A stretch of DNA of 64,000 nt from Sphingomonas ginsenosidimutans (GTDB lineage: Bacteria; Pseudomonadota; Alphaproteobacteria; Sphingomonadales; Sphingomonadaceae), in the NCBI RefSeq assembly GCF_002374835.1, contig NZ_NWVD01000009.1:1-64000 (forward strand). The letters run 5' to 3'. Both the position numbers and the translations under genes were made by a program. The notes below the pieces were generated by a model, which searched no databases, had not been told where the DNA came from, and worked only from the letters and a program-made list of their open reading frames with translations. Of the stretch, positions 44,250 through 54,213 are shown in pieces; positions within the stretch are counted from its first letter, which is position 1; each line of letters starts with the position of its first letter.

Positions 44250-45296
44250 TCACTTGGTCTCCCGCCCCCTGGCGGCGACCCCGATAGCAGGAAAATCCGT
44301 GAAAAACCCGTCAATTCCCTGGTCCAGCGCGGCGCGGATCTCGCCCGCCAGGTCGCCGTGCGCGCGCGGATCGGTGCCGCGGCGGAAGGGCGCGCGCAGG
44401 AAGTAGTTTTCCGCCCGATACGTCCATGGATGGACGCGCAGCCCCGCCTCGTGCGCATCCTTGACCAGCGACGACGCGGCGTCGCCCGACCACAGCATCG
44501 CCTTGTCCGGCCCGATGCCATAGGCGTATTTCGCCACCGCGTGCAGCCCCGCCGGGGTCATCATCGCGGCATAGCTGGGCGCCGCCCCGTCGGCGGGCGC
44601 GCCTTCCCCCGCGACCAGCTGGATCAGCCGCACCTTGGTCATCTTCGCCAGCCGCTTGAGGTTGTCGACCTCGAACGACTGGAGGTAGACCGGCGCCCGT
44701 GCGCTGTCCCACCCCGCCTCGCGCAGCGCGGTGACAACCAGTTCGTCGGTGGGATGGCCGATCGACGCGAAATAGGTCGGGTGCTTGGTTTCGGGATAGA
44801 TGCCGACGCCATGCGCCTTGGCCAGCGCGATCACCTCGGCGAAGGTCGGGATCGTCTCCTGCCCGTCATAGGCGGCATTGGCGGGGCGCAGCTGCGGCAG
44901 GCGTTCCTTCGCACGCAGCGTCTTCAGCTCGGCCAGCGTGAAATCCTCGACGAACCAGCCGGTCAGCGTCTGGCCGTCGATCGTTTTCGTGGTGCGCCGG
45001 TCCGCGAATTCGGGATGCTGCGCGACGTCGGTGGTTTCCGAAATCTCGTTCTCGTGCCGCGCGACCAGCACGTCGTCCTTCGTCGGCACCAGGTCCGGCT
45101 CGATCACGTCGGCGCCCTGGCGGATGGCCAGCGTGTAGCTGGCGATGGTATGTTCGGGGCGCTCGCCACTCGCGCCGCGATGCGCGATGACGAGCGGGGC
45201 GGACGGCAGCGACGGATCGGTCATCGCGCGATGCTGCACCGGCGCGCACGCCGCCGCCAGCCCCGACCAGACCGCGGCGATGAGAATCGTTCGCAC
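44250..45296 (-). CDS. Glycerophosphodiester phosphodiesterase lipoprotein
   Basis: The 348-residue protein begins at GTG 45296 with a lipoprotein signal (LIAAVWSGLAAAC, Cys17), which puts it at the periplasmic face. The GDPD catalytic elements are present: AHRGASGERPEHT with His39, Glu45 and His49, EPDLVPTKDDVLVARHE (metal-binding Glu/Asp and second His), and IYPETKHPTYF. It releases glycerol-3-phosphate from glycerophosphodiesters. Starting at the ATG eight codons past the lipobox would lose export. The small lipoprotein behind it is co-transcribed. Confidence 0.9.
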   Translation of the reverse strand: MRTILIAAVWSGLAAACAPVQHRAMTDPSLPSAPLVIAHRGASGERPEHTIASYTLAIRQGADVIEPDLVPTKDDVLVARHENEISETTDVAQHPEFADRRTTKTIDGQTLTGWFVEDFTLAELKTLRAKERLPQLRPANAAYDGQETIPTFAEVIALAKAHGVGIYPETKHPTYFASIGHPTDELVVTALREAGWDSARAPVYLQSFEVDNLKRLAKMTKVRLIQLVAGEGAPADGAAPSYAAMMTPAGLHAVAKYAYGIGPDKAMLWSGDAASSLVKDAHEAGLRVHPWTYRAENYFLRAPFRRGTDPRAHGDLAGEIRAALDQGIDGFFTDFPAIGVAARGRETK

Positions 45297-45348
45297 GGAC
45301 CTGGAACGAGCGGGCGGCGTTGGGCGAAAGTTACCGAAAGGCAGGGAC

Positions 45349-45858
45349 ATGCGCTTCACCATCAATGGACAATCCCACGAGGCGGAGGTCGACATCCGGA
45401 CCTCGCTGCTGGATCTCGCCCGCGAGCATCTCGGGCTGACCGGCAGCAAGAAGGGGTGCGACCACGGTCAGTGCGGCGCGTGCACCATGCTGGTGAACGG
45501 CCGTCGCATCAATTCCTGCCTCACGCTCGCCGTGATGCATCAGGATGACGATATCGTGACGATCGAGGGGCTTGGCACGCCGGAGGCGCTGCATCCGCTC
45601 CAGGCCGCGTTCGTTCGCCATGACGGCTATCAGTGCGGCTATTGCACCCCGGGGCAGATCTGCTCCGCGGTCGGGATGCTGGACGAGGTGGCGAAGGGCT
45701 GGCCCAGCCATGCCAGCGCCGATCTCGACGCGGTGACGCTCGACGATGCGGAGATCAGCGAGCGGATGAGCGGCAATATCTGCCGCTGCGCCGCCTATCC
45801 CAATATCGTCGATGCGATCCGCGAGGTCGCCGGCGAGCGCGACGAGGTGGCGGCATGA
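45349..45858 (+). CDS. paoA: Aldehyde oxidase/xanthine dehydrogenase-type [2Fe-2S] subunit (PaoA-like)
   Basis: The 169-residue protein has two [2Fe-2S] clusters: a plant-ferredoxin type (Cys37, 42, 45, 57 in [10 protein letters not shown] and INSCLT) and the second type (Cys96, 99, 144, 146 in CGYCTPGQ and ICRCAAYP). It passes electrons from the Mo site to FAD. E. coli PaoA has a Tat signal; here the protein starts directly at the fold after GGCAGGGAC, so the complex is probably cytoplasmic. It overlaps the FAD subunit by four bases. Confidence 0.92.
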   Translation: MRFTINGQSHEAEVDIRTSLLDLAREHLGLTGSKKGCDHGQCGACTMLVNGRRINSCLTLAVMHQDDDIVTIEGLGTPEALHPLQAAFVRHDGYQCGYCTPGQICSAVGMLDEVAKGWPSHASADLDAVTLDDAEISERMSGNICRCAAYPNIVDAIREVAGERDEVAA

Positions 45859-46820
45859 AGACGTTCGACTATGCGCGCGCGGACAGCGTCGCGGATGCGG
45901 TCGCCGCCCGCGGGCGTTTCATCGCCGGGGGCACCAACCTCATCGACCTGATGAAGCTGCAGGTCGAAACGCCCGAGAAGCTGGTCGACATCAGCCGACT
46001 GGACCTGAACCGGATCGAGGAGCGTGCCGACGGCGGGCTGACGATCGGCGCGCTGGTGCCCAACAGCGATCTGGCCGCCGATCCGCGCGTCATCGCGAAA
46101 TACGAGGTGCTCAGCCGTGCGCTGCTGGCGGGGGCGAGCGGGCAGTTGCGCAACAAGGCGACCACCGGGGGCAACCTGCTCCAGCGGACGCGCTGCTATT
46201 ATTTCTGCGATACCGCCGCCGGCTGCAACAAGCGCGCGCCGGGATCAGGGTGCGAGGCGATCGGCGGGTTCAACCGCATCCACGCGATCCTGGGCACCAG
46301 CGACCAGTGTATCGCCACGCATCCCGGCGACATGCCGGTCGCGATGCGCGCGCTCGACGCGGTGATTGTCACCCAGACGCCGGGCGGCGACAAGCGGCGG
46401 ATCGCGATCGGCGATTTCTACCGTCTGCCCGGCGACACGCCGCAGGTGGAAACCGTGCTGGAACCGGGTGAACTGATTACCCATGTCGAATTGCCCGCGC
46501 CGCCGGCCGGGCGGCAGCTGTACCGCAAGGTCCGCGACCGTGCCTCCTATGCCTTCGCGCTCGTCTCGGTCGCGGGCGTGGTGACGATGGAGGGCGGGAA
46601 GATCGCCTCCGCCGCGCTCGCCTTCGGCGGCCTTGCGCCCATGCCGTGGCGCGATGCGGCGGTGGAGGCCGCGCTGGTCGGGCAGGCGCCGTCCGACGCA
46701 GTGTTCGCCGCGGCGGCCGATGCGCTGCTCGCCGGGGCGAAGGGCTTCGGCACCAACGATTTCAAGATCCCGCTCGCGCGCCGCGTGCTGACCGCCTGCC
46801 TGAAGGAACTGACGCGATGA
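45855..46820 (+). CDS. paoB: FAD subunit of the molybdenum hydroxylase (PaoB-like)
   Basis: The 321-residue protein binds FAD through [14 protein letters not shown] (22-35) and [13 protein letters not shown] (102-114). Four cysteines (114, 118, 124, 133 in [15 protein letters not shown] and GSGC) match the extra [4Fe-4S] site of the PaoB/YagS subgroup and separate it from ordinary XdhA/CoxM subunits. The C-terminal domain is CO-dehydrogenase flavoprotein-like ([19 protein letters not shown]). It is coupled to paoA and the large subunit by ATGA overlaps. Confidence 0.92.
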   Translation: MKTFDYARADSVADAVAARGRFIAGGTNLIDLMKLQVETPEKLVDISRLDLNRIEERADGGLTIGALVPNSDLAADPRVIAKYEVLSRALLAGASGQLRNKATTGGNLLQRTRCYYFCDTAAGCNKRAPGSGCEAIGGFNRIHAILGTSDQCIATHPGDMPVAMRALDAVIVTQTPGGDKRRIAIGDFYRLPGDTPQVETVLEPGELITHVELPAPPAGRQLYRKVRDRASYAFALVSVAGVVTMEGGKIASAALAFGGLAPMPWRDAAVEAALVGQAPSDAVFAAAADALLAGAKGFGTNDFKIPLARRVLTACLKELTR

Positions 46821-49066
46821 GCCTGATCGGAACCCTGCTGGGTCGCGAGGAAACGCGCAGCCTGACGATGGACCAGCCGCACCCGCACAGCCTGCTCGAT
46901 CAGGGGACGCAGGGGGTGATCGGCCGCCCGCTCGACCGGATCGAGGGGCCGCTGAAGGTATCGGGCCGCGCCACCTATGCCGCCGAATATCCCGCGGAGA
47001 ATCTGGCCTATGGCGTGCTGGTACGCGCGCCGTTCGGGTCGGGGACGATCCGCGACGTAGTCGCCGATGCCGCACGCAGCGTGCCCGGCGTGATCGACGT
47101 CGTCACCGATTACCCGACGTTCATCCGCAACCCGCAGCAGGGCGGCGAGATGAAGGCGCCGACGCAGGGCGTGCAGAAGGTCGATTACCATGGCGAAATC
47201 GTCGCCATCGTGGTCGCCGACACGTTCGAGGCCGCGCGCGAAGGCGCGGCGCTGGTCCATGTCGATGCCGAACCGGCGGAGGGCGCCTATGTCTTCGCCG
47301 CACATCGCGATCAGGCAGAGACGCCCCCGCCCGACCAGATCCCGCCGACCACCAGCCAAGGCGACGTCGATGCTGCGATGGCCGCCGCGGCGGTGACGGT
47401 CGATGCCACCTACACCACCCCCAGCCAGAACAGCGCCGCGATGGAGCCGCATGCGTCGATCGCGCATTGGCAGGACGACGGCACGCTTGTCCTCCACGGC
47501 GCCTATCAGATGGTCGCCTCCGACCAGTCGCAGCTCGCCGCGGCGCTGGGCGTGGCGAAGGACAAGGTGCGGATCGTGTCGCGCTACGTCGGCGGCGGGT
47601 TCGGATCGAAGCTGGGGATCGCCCCCGAAAGCGTCGCCGCCGCGGTCGCCGCGAGGAAGCTCGCCCGGCCCGTGAAGGTTGCGATGGCGCGCCAGCAGGT
47701 GTTCGACGCCACGGTCCGCCGATCGAACACCGAACAGCGCATCCGGCTGGGCGCGGGCCCGGACGGCCGCCTCACCGCGATCGCGCACGAAACGCTCGCC
47801 ACCAACCTGCCGGGGGAGGATTTCTTCGAACCCGCCGGGATCGGTACGCATTTCGCCTATGCCGCCGCCAACCGGCTGGTCGATCACAAGCTGGTGCGGC
47901 TCAACTGGCTGCTGGCGGGATCGATGCGCGCCCCCGGCGAGGCGGTGGGGATGCTCGCGCTGGAAGCGGCGATGGACGAACTGGCGGAGAAGCTGCAGCT
48001 CGATCCGATCGAGCTGCGCCGCCGCAACGAACCCGATCAGGACCCGGAAAAGCAGGTGCCCTTCTCCTCGCGCCAGCTGGTGCCGTGCATGGACAAGGGC
48101 GCGCAGCTGTTCGGCTGGGCGGATCGCCACGCGGCCCCCGCATCGGACCGTCGCGGCGAATGGTGGCACGGCATGGGCATGGCCGCGGCGGTGCGGTCGA
48201 ACATGCTCCAGAAATCCTCCGCGCGCGTCCAGCTGACGCCGGAGGGCCGTGCGATTGTCGCCACCGACATGACCGACATCGGCACCGGCAGCTATACGAT
48301 CCTGGCGCAGATCGCGGCGGAGACGCTGGGGCTGCCGCTCGACCGGGTCGAGGTGCAGCTGGGCGACGGTGCCGCTCCGCCCTCGGCCGGATCGGGCGGG
48401 TCATGGGGCGCCGGATCGGCCGGGTCGTCGGTCTATCTCGCCTGCGAATTGCTGCGCGAGAAACTGGCCAAGGCGATGGGCACTTCGCCCGAATCGATGA
48501 CGCTGAAGGACGGCCGCGCCATCGCCGACAATCGCGCGGTCGACATCGCCGAGCTGGTCGGCGACGGTCTGTCCGCGCTGGGCGAGATCGCGCCGGGCAA
48601 GCAGGAGAAAGCCTTCAACCAGGCCAGCTACGGCGCGCATTTCGCCGAGGTGAAGGTCAATGCCGTCACCGGCGAGGTGCGCGTCGAACGGATGCTGGGT
48701 GTGTTCGCCGCCGGGCGCATCCTCAACGAGAAGACCGCGCGCTCGCAATGCCTGGGCGGCATGACCTTCGGCATCGGCGCCGCGCTGACCGAGGAGCTGG
48801 TCCACGATCCGCGCAACGGCAAGGTCGTCAACCGCGACCTGGGCGAATATCATGTACCGGTGAACGCCGACGTGCCGCAGATCGACGTGCACTTCCTCGA
48901 CGAACGCGACATCCATGCCAATCCGATCCATGCCAAGGGGATCGGCGAACTGGGCATTTCGGGTGCGGGCGCGGCGATCGCCAATGCGATCTACAACGCT
49001 ACCGGGGTGCGCGTGCGCGACTATCCGATCACCTGCGACAAACTGCTCGAAGGATTGCCGGGCTGA
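46817..49066 (+). CDS. paoC: Molybdopterin large subunit, first copy (PaoC-like)
   Basis: The 749-residue catalytic subunit carries the Mo-cofactor loops [34 protein letters not shown] and the C-terminal [12 protein letters not shown], in which the Glu is the catalytic base of the family. It oxidises aldehydes or N-heterocycles with water as oxygen source; broad aromatic aldehydes are typical for Pao enzymes. It overlaps paoB by four bases. A second, clearly related large subunit follows, so this enzyme may exist in two forms sharing small subunits. Confidence 0.92.
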   Translation: MSLIGTLLGREETRSLTMDQPHPHSLLDQGTQGVIGRPLDRIEGPLKVSGRATYAAEYPAENLAYGVLVRAPFGSGTIRDVVADAARSVPGVIDVVTDYPTFIRNPQQGGEMKAPTQGVQKVDYHGEIVAIVVADTFEAAREGAALVHVDAEPAEGAYVFAAHRDQAETPPPDQIPPTTSQGDVDAAMAAAAVTVDATYTTPSQNSAAMEPHASIAHWQDDGTLVLHGAYQMVASDQSQLAAALGVAKDKVRIVSRYVGGGFGSKLGIAPESVAAAVAARKLARPVKVAMARQQVFDATVRRSNTEQRIRLGAGPDGRLTAIAHETLATNLPGEDFFEPAGIGTHFAYAAANRLVDHKLVRLNWLLAGSMRAPGEAVGMLALEAAMDELAEKLQLDPIELRRRNEPDQDPEKQVPFSSRQLVPCMDKGAQLFGWADRHAAPASDRRGEWWHGMGMAAAVRSNMLQKSSARVQLTPEGRAIVATDMTDIGTGSYTILAQIAAETLGLPLDRVEVQLGDGAAPPSAGSGGSWGAGSAGSSVYLACELLREKLAKAMGTSPESMTLKDGRAIADNRAVDIAELVGDGLSALGEIAPGKQEKAFNQASYGAHFAEVKVNAVTGEVRVERMLGVFAAGRILNEKTARSQCLGGMTFGIGAALTEELVHDPRNGKVVNRDLGEYHVPVNADVPQIDVHFLDERDIHANPIHAKGIGELGISGAGAAIANAIYNATGVRVRDYPITCDKLLEGLPG

Positions 49067-49124
49067 ACTGGCGGCGACCGCGCCCCCGCCCCATATCCAT
49101 GGCCACGGTGACGAGGGGAGTGGC

Positions 49125-51329
49125 ATGAGCGAACAGGCGATCGATTCCGGCGAGCGGCCGGGAGTACTGGCGCGCGCGCAAAAGAATGTGCTGGGCACCC
49201 CGCTGCCTCGCGTCGAAGGCCCGCTGAAGGTTACCGGCCGCGCGCCCTATGCCTATGAACAGGCCCCCGCCGGCGTCGCTTATGCCGCGGTGGTCGGCGC
49301 TCCGGCCGGGGCCGGGCGCGTCACCGCGATCGACGATGCCGCCGCGCTGGCCGTTCCCGGCGTGGTCGCAGTGCTCCGCGACGATCCGCGCATGCCGGTG
49401 GGGGAGGGCAACAGCCGCGCCATGCCCGCCCGGGGCACCGACCGCATCTTCCACCACGGCCAGCCCGTCGCGCTGGTCGTCGCCGAGACGCAGGCCGCCG
49501 CGCGCGAGGCCGCCGCATTGGTGCACGTCCATGTCGACCGCGCCGCCGGCCGCTTCGACATGGACGGCGAACCGGCACAGCGCGACCACAAGCTCGGCTT
49601 CCTTCCCGCGATCGACGTCGGCGACGTCGACGCCGCGCTCGCCGCCGCGCCGGTGGTGCTGGACGAACATTATGCGACGCCGGTGCACTTCCCCGCCGCG
49701 CTCGAACCACACGCCTCCACCGTCTGGTTCGACGGCGACGTGCTGACCGTCCGCACCAGCAACCAGGTGATCGGCGCCGCGCGCGACACGATCGCCAAGG
49801 CGATGGGCCTGCCCGCCGAACGCGTCCGCGTCCTGGCCCCCTATGTCGGTGGCGGCTTCGGCGGGAAAACCGGGGTCGGGCCTGAGGTGATCCTGGCCGC
49901 GATCGCCGCCGAACGGCTCGGCCGCCCCGTGAAGGTCGCGCTGCCGCGCCGCGACACCGCCTATCTGGTTCATCACCGTAGCGCGACGGTCCAGCATGTC
50001 CGCATCGGCTGCGACCATGACGGCGTCATTTCCGCCTTCGAACATACCGGCACCGCCGCGCAGAACGACGACGGCGGATTCCTGGAACCGATCCCGTTCG
50101 GCTCGCTGCCCCTCTACGGCGGCGCGAACCGGCGCTTCCGCACCGATCTGGTCCGGCTGGACCTGCCCGCCACCGGCGCGGTGCGCGCGCCGGGCGAGGC
50201 GATCGGCACTTTCGCGGTCGAATGCGCGATGGACGAACTGGCCGAACGGCTGGGGCTCGACCCGATCGAGCTGCGCCGCCGGAACGAGCCGGATCGCGAT
50301 CCCACCAATGGCAAGCCCTTCTCCACCCGCCGCCTGACCGATTGCTATGACGAAGGCGCGCGCCGCTTCGGCTGGCCCGATCGGGTACCCAAACCGGGCA
50401 GCGTGCGCGACGGCGAATGGCTGATCGGCATCGGCATGGCCGCCGCACTGCGCGGCAATTTCACCGTGGAGGCCAGCGCCAGCGTCCGGCTCGGCGCGGA
50501 CGGTCGCGCCATGGTGTCCTGCGACATGACCGATATCGGCACCGGCACCTATACCATCCTGGCGCAGACCGTGGCGGAGGTGCTGGGGCTGGACCCGTCG
50601 CACGTCGACGTGCGACTGGGCGACAGCGATCTGCCGCGCAGCGCCGGTTCCGGCGGGTCGTTCGGCGCGGGCAGCGCGGCGTCGGCGGCGGTGCTGGCGT
50701 GCGAGGATATCGTCGCCGAACTGGCGCGCCGCATGAACGCCAGCCCGGATGAGCTGACGCTGGCGGACGGCCGCGCCAGCGCGGGCGGGCGCGATGCCTC
50801 GCTGGTCGAGTTGCTGCGCGGCGAGGCGATCGACGCCATCGGCAAGAGCAGCCCCGGCGCGCAGGCCAAGAAGACCAGCCAGGCCAGCCACGGCGCGCAT
50901 TTCGCCGAGGTCGCGGTCAATGCGGTGACCGGCGAGGTGCGCGTGCGCCGGATGCTGGGCGTGTTCGACGTCGGCCGCGTCCTCAACCGCGCCACCGCCG
51001 CCAACCAGCTGATCGGCGGGATGGTATGGGGCGTCAGCTATGCGCTGGGCGAGGCGGCAGTGGTCGACACCCGCTCGGGCCGGTTCGTGAACCCCGATTT
51101 CGGCGAATATCATGTCGCGGTGAACGCCGACGTGCCGCAGATCGAATGCCATTTCATCGAGGAGATCGACGATGCCGCCAATCAGGCGGGGGCGAAGGGG
51201 GTCGGCGAGCTCGGCATCTCCGGAGCGGGCGCCGCGGTGGTCAATGCGATCTACAACGCCACCGGCATCCGCGTGCGCGACGTGCCGGTGACGCTCGACA
51301 CGTTGCTTGCGGGGTTGCCGCCGGTGTGA
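49125..51329 (+). CDS. Molybdopterin large subunit, second tandem copy
   Basis: The 734-residue paralogue of the preceding subunit keeps all cofactor loops: YVGGGFGGKTG, AVRAPGEAIGT, GSGGSFGAGSAA and [12 protein letters not shown] with the catalytic Glu. Segments such as [21 protein letters not shown] are nearly identical to copy one, while the substrate-pocket regions differ. It has its own ribosome binding site (GAGGGGAG) 58 nt behind the first copy. No second Fe-S or FAD subunit is present, so it probably shares PaoA and PaoB, giving another substrate range. Confidence 0.9.
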   Translation: MSEQAIDSGERPGVLARAQKNVLGTPLPRVEGPLKVTGRAPYAYEQAPAGVAYAAVVGAPAGAGRVTAIDDAAALAVPGVVAVLRDDPRMPVGEGNSRAMPARGTDRIFHHGQPVALVVAETQAAAREAAALVHVHVDRAAGRFDMDGEPAQRDHKLGFLPAIDVGDVDAALAAAPVVLDEHYATPVHFPAALEPHASTVWFDGDVLTVRTSNQVIGAARDTIAKAMGLPAERVRVLAPYVGGGFGGKTGVGPEVILAAIAAERLGRPVKVALPRRDTAYLVHHRSATVQHVRIGCDHDGVISAFEHTGTAAQNDDGGFLEPIPFGSLPLYGGANRRFRTDLVRLDLPATGAVRAPGEAIGTFAVECAMDELAERLGLDPIELRRRNEPDRDPTNGKPFSTRRLTDCYDEGARRFGWPDRVPKPGSVRDGEWLIGIGMAAALRGNFTVEASASVRLGADGRAMVSCDMTDIGTGTYTILAQTVAEVLGLDPSHVDVRLGDSDLPRSAGSGGSFGAGSAASAAVLACEDIVAELARRMNASPDELTLADGRASAGGRDASLVELLRGEAIDAIGKSSPGAQAKKTSQASHGAHFAEVAVNAVTGEVRVRRMLGVFDVGRVLNRATAANQLIGGMVWGVSYALGEAAVVDTRSGRFVNPDFGEYHVAVNADVPQIECHFIEEIDDAANQAGAKGVGELGISGAGAAVVNAIYNATGIRVRDVPVTLDTLLAGLPPV

Positions 51330-51452
51330 CGGGTCGCGGGTGCCGCCTGTCCTACATCAGCGCCCGCGCCTACACCGTCGTTCGACCCGCCCTCCACCTT
51401 CGCTTCACCCCCGCGAACGTCTCAACATTCGCAACATTCGGGACTGCCGCCG

Positions 51453-52376
51453 ATGGCCGACAATGACTCCGTGCTCGCCGCCGCCGCCGCGTGGAAAGGT
51501 GCGCCGATGGCGCTCGCCACCGTCGTCTCCACCTGGGGATCGGCGCCGCGTCCGCGCGGCAGCCACATGCTGGTCCATGCCGACGGCCGGTTCGAAGGAT
51601 CGGTGTCGGGCGGCTGCGTCGAAGGCGACATTCTCGATACCGCCGCGCGCGTGATCGCGGGCAAACCGTTCCAGGTGAACACCTACGGCGTCGCCGACGA
51701 CAGCGCCTGGCAGGTCGGCCTGCCGTGCGGCGGCGAGATTTCGGTGATGGTCCAGCCGGTGTCCGCCACCGGGTTCGATCCCGAATTGTTCGATCGCGTC
51801 GCCCAGGCGCGCGCCGATGGCCGCTCGCTGACGGTCCATACCGACCTTGCCACCGGGCACAGCGACCTGCGTCCGTTAGAAACCGGCGCGGTGTTCGCCA
51901 ACCGCTACGATCCGCCGCGGCGGCTACTGATCGTCGGCGCGGTGCAGATCGCGCAGAGCCTCGCGGCACTGGCGCAGACATTGGGGATCGAGACGGTGGT
52001 GATCGACCCGCGCGGCCGCTTCCTGACCGAGGAACGCTTCCCCGGCGTGACCCTCGACGATCGCTGGCCGGACGAAGCGGTGGCCGCATGGAAGCCCGGC
52101 CCCGCCACCGCGGTCGTCACGCTCAGCCACGATACCAAGATCGACGACCCCGCGCTCATTGCCGCGCTGGCCAGCGATGCTGCCTATGTCGGCGCGCTCG
52201 GCAGCCGCCGCAGCCATGCCGCCCGGCGGGAGCGGCTGGGCGCGTCGGGCGTTACCCCCGCACAGCTCGATCGCATCGACGGCCCGGTGGGGATCGATAT
52301 CGGCGCGATCGGCCCGGCGGAGATCGCCCTGTCGATCGCCGCCGCCATGGTGGGAGCATTCCATGATCGCGGTTGA
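51453..52376 (+). CDS. XdhC/CoxI-family molybdenum-cofactor insertion protein (PaoD-like)
   Basis: The 307-residue protein has the XdhC signatures TVVSTWGSAPRPRGSHMLV, GSVSGGCVEGDI (Cys55) and GLPCGGEISVMV (Cys92), and a Rossmann-like C-terminal half (RLLIVGAVQIAQSLAAL; AYVGALGSRRSHAARRERL). It binds Mo cofactor, protects it during sulfuration or cytosine modification, and inserts it into the large subunits. The direct repeat CAACATTCG (51423-51440) lies just upstream. It overlaps the next gene by 14 nt. Confidence 0.9.
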   Translation: MADNDSVLAAAAAWKGAPMALATVVSTWGSAPRPRGSHMLVHADGRFEGSVSGGCVEGDILDTAARVIAGKPFQVNTYGVADDSAWQVGLPCGGEISVMVQPVSATGFDPELFDRVAQARADGRSLTVHTDLATGHSDLRPLETGAVFANRYDPPRRLLIVGAVQIAQSLAALAQTLGIETVVIDPRGRFLTEERFPGVTLDDRWPDEAVAAWKPGPATAVVTLSHDTKIDDPALIAALASDAAYVGALGSRRSHAARRERLGASGVTPAQLDRIDGPVGIDIGAIGPAEIALSIAAAMVGAFHDRG

Positions 52377-53001
52377 ACGCAGCGTCCTCGTCCTCCTCGC
52401 CGCCGGCCGGTCCGAACGGTTCGGCGATGTCGGCAGCAAGCTCGACCAGCCGTTCCTTGCGCGCCCGCTCGGGCTGCACGTCGCGGTCGCGCTGGAGGAT
52501 ATGCCCTTCCAGCAACGGATCGCGATCGTCGACGGAGGCAAGCTCGATTACGGCGCGCACGGGTTCCGGGTGCTCCATAACGAGGATCCCGAACGCGACA
52601 TGGCTTCCTCGGTGCGGATGGGCGTCGAATGCGCCAGGTCGCTGGATGCGCAGGCGGTGGTGATCGCGCTCGCCGACATGCCGCGCGTCACCGCCGCGCA
52701 TATCTATCGCCTGTTCGACGCCGCCGACAGCGAGGATGCGGTCGTCGCCTCCAGCGACGGGGTCGCGCCGCGCCCGCCGGCGCTGTTCGGGCGCAACCGC
52801 TTCGACGACGTGCTGGCGATCCGCGGCGACCAGGGCGCGCGCGACCTGATCCAGGCCGGGCGGCATGTCGTGACCAATGCGGCGGAACTGATCGACGTCG
52901 ACACGCGCGCCGATCTGGCCGCGCTGCGCGATCTGGTCCACGCGCCGGAGGCGCTTAACCGCACCGATTCGCACGCGCTGCGCGGGACGGCGGGGGACTG
53001 A
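52363..53001 (+). CDS. MobA/MocA-like nucleotidyltransferase
   Basis: The 212-residue protein begins with the nucleotidyltransferase loop LLAAGRSERFG (11-21), has KLDQPFLARPL (substrate lysine) and VIALADMPRVTAAHI (metal-binding Asp), then RPPALFGRNRFDDVLAIRGD with the G-D-x-G-AR end. MocA-type enzymes add CMP to Mo-molybdopterin; the overlap with an XdhC gene and the hydroxylase operon support MCD formation for the Pao enzymes. MobA (GMP transfer) is the alternative. Its stop is four bases from the end of the convergent ABC permease. Confidence 0.87.
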   Translation: MIAVERSVLVLLAAGRSERFGDVGSKLDQPFLARPLGLHVAVALEDMPFQQRIAIVDGGKLDYGAHGFRVLHNEDPERDMASSVRMGVECARSLDAQAVVIALADMPRVTAAHIYRLFDAADSEDAVVASSDGVAPRPPALFGRNRFDDVLAIRGDQGARDLIQAGRHVVTNAAELIDVDTRADLAALRDLVHAPEALNRTDSHALRGTAGD

Positions 53002-53004
53002 CGG

Positions 53005-54213
53005 CTATTCGTGGCGCAGCGCGTCGATCGGGTTGAGCGCGGCGGCACGGCGCGCGGGGAAATAGCCGAAAACGACCCCGATCAGCGCCGAAATCGCGAA
53101 GGCGACGACGTTGATGTCCGGCACGAACAGGAACGGCAGCCCGCCCGCCCACGACAGCGCACCGATCGCCACCTGCGCCAGCACCAGCCCGACCAGCCCG
53201 CCCAGCATCGACAGCACCACCGCCTCCACCAGGAACTGCATCAGCACCTCGTTCGCCACGGCACCGATCGCCAGTCGGATACCGATCTCGCGTGTGCGCT
53301 CGGTCACCGACACCAGCATGATGTTCATGATCCCGATCCCCCCGACGATCAGGCTGATCGCCGCCACCGCGGTGACGATGCGGGTGAGCAGCTGCGTCGT
53401 GCTGGTCAGCGTGTCGCTGATCTGCTTGGTGTCGAAGATGTTGAAATCGTCCTGCTTGCCGCCGGTGATGTTGCGGCGCTCGCGCAGCAGGTCGGTGATC
53501 GATGCCTGCACTGACGCATTGGCATATCGCTGGTCGACCCCCACCAGCATCAGCCGCACGTCGCGCGTGCCGGTGAAGCGGCGCTGCACCGCGTTGATCG
53601 GCATGATGACCACATCGTCCTGGTCGCCCCCGAACCCCGCCTGCCCGCGCGTCGACAGTACGCCGATGACGTCGCAGCTGACATTGCCCAGCCGGAACCG
53701 CAGCCCCACCGCCTCGCCGCCGCGGAACAGGTTCTGGCGCACGGTATTGCCGATGATGCACACCGCCTTGCCCGCCGATTGCTCCGCCGGGGTCCAGTAA
53801 CGCCCGCTGGCCAGCGGCCACGGCTGGACGGTGAAATAGGCGTTGGTGGTGCCGTTGATCGTCGTCGACCAGTTCGCGCCTTCGTAAATCGCGGTCGCGG
53901 TGGACTGCGCCTGCGGGGCCACCGCGGTGACGCCCGCGATCTGCGTGGCAATCGCGGTGACGTCCTCGGGCTTGAAATCGGGCGGGCGCGGGCCGCCGCC
54001 GCCGCGGCCGAAGCCTTGTCCGGGGCGGATCTGCAGGATGTTGGTGCCCAGCGACGAGATGTTCTGCTGCACCTGCGCGGTCGTCGCCTTGCCCAGCGTC
54101 ACCATCGTCACGACCGCGCCGACGCCGATCACGATCCCCAATATGGTGAGGAACGAACGCAGGAGGTGCCGGCGGATCGAGCGGATTGCCAGCAGGAAGG
54201 TGGTACCCAGCAT
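53005..54213 (-). CDS. MacB-type ABC transporter permease
   Basis: The 402-residue protein has the MacB/FtsX layout: an N-terminal membrane helix (FLTILGIVIGVGAVVTMVTL), a large periplasmic domain (about 45-275) and three C-terminal helices (VAAISLIVGGIGIMNIMLV, VLSMLGGLVGLVLAQV, AFAISALIGVVFGYFP). The motif SVTERTREIGIRLAIGA is typical. The ATPase is encoded separately upstream (TGATG overlap), unlike fused E. coli MacB. It probably works with the adaptor and outer-membrane channel of the same operon as a mechanotransmission efflux pump. The substrate is unknown. Confidence 0.92.
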   Translation of the reverse strand: MLGTTFLLAIRSIRRHLLRSFLTILGIVIGVGAVVTMVTLGKATTAQVQQNISSLGTNILQIRPGQGFGRGGGGPRPPDFKPEDVTAIATQIAGVTAVAPQAQSTATAIYEGANWSTTINGTTNAYFTVQPWPLASGRYWTPAEQSAGKAVCIIGNTVRQNLFRGGEAVGLRFRLGNVSCDVIGVLSTRGQAGFGGDQDDVVIMPINAVQRRFTGTRDVRLMLVGVDQRYANASVQASITDLLRERRNITGGKQDDFNIFDTKQISDTLTSTTQLLTRIVTAVAAISLIVGGIGIMNIMLVSVTERTREIGIRLAIGAVANEVLMQFLVEAVVLSMLGGLVGLVLAQVAIGALSWAGGLPFLFVPDINVVAFAISALIGVVFGYFPARRAAALNPIDALRHE

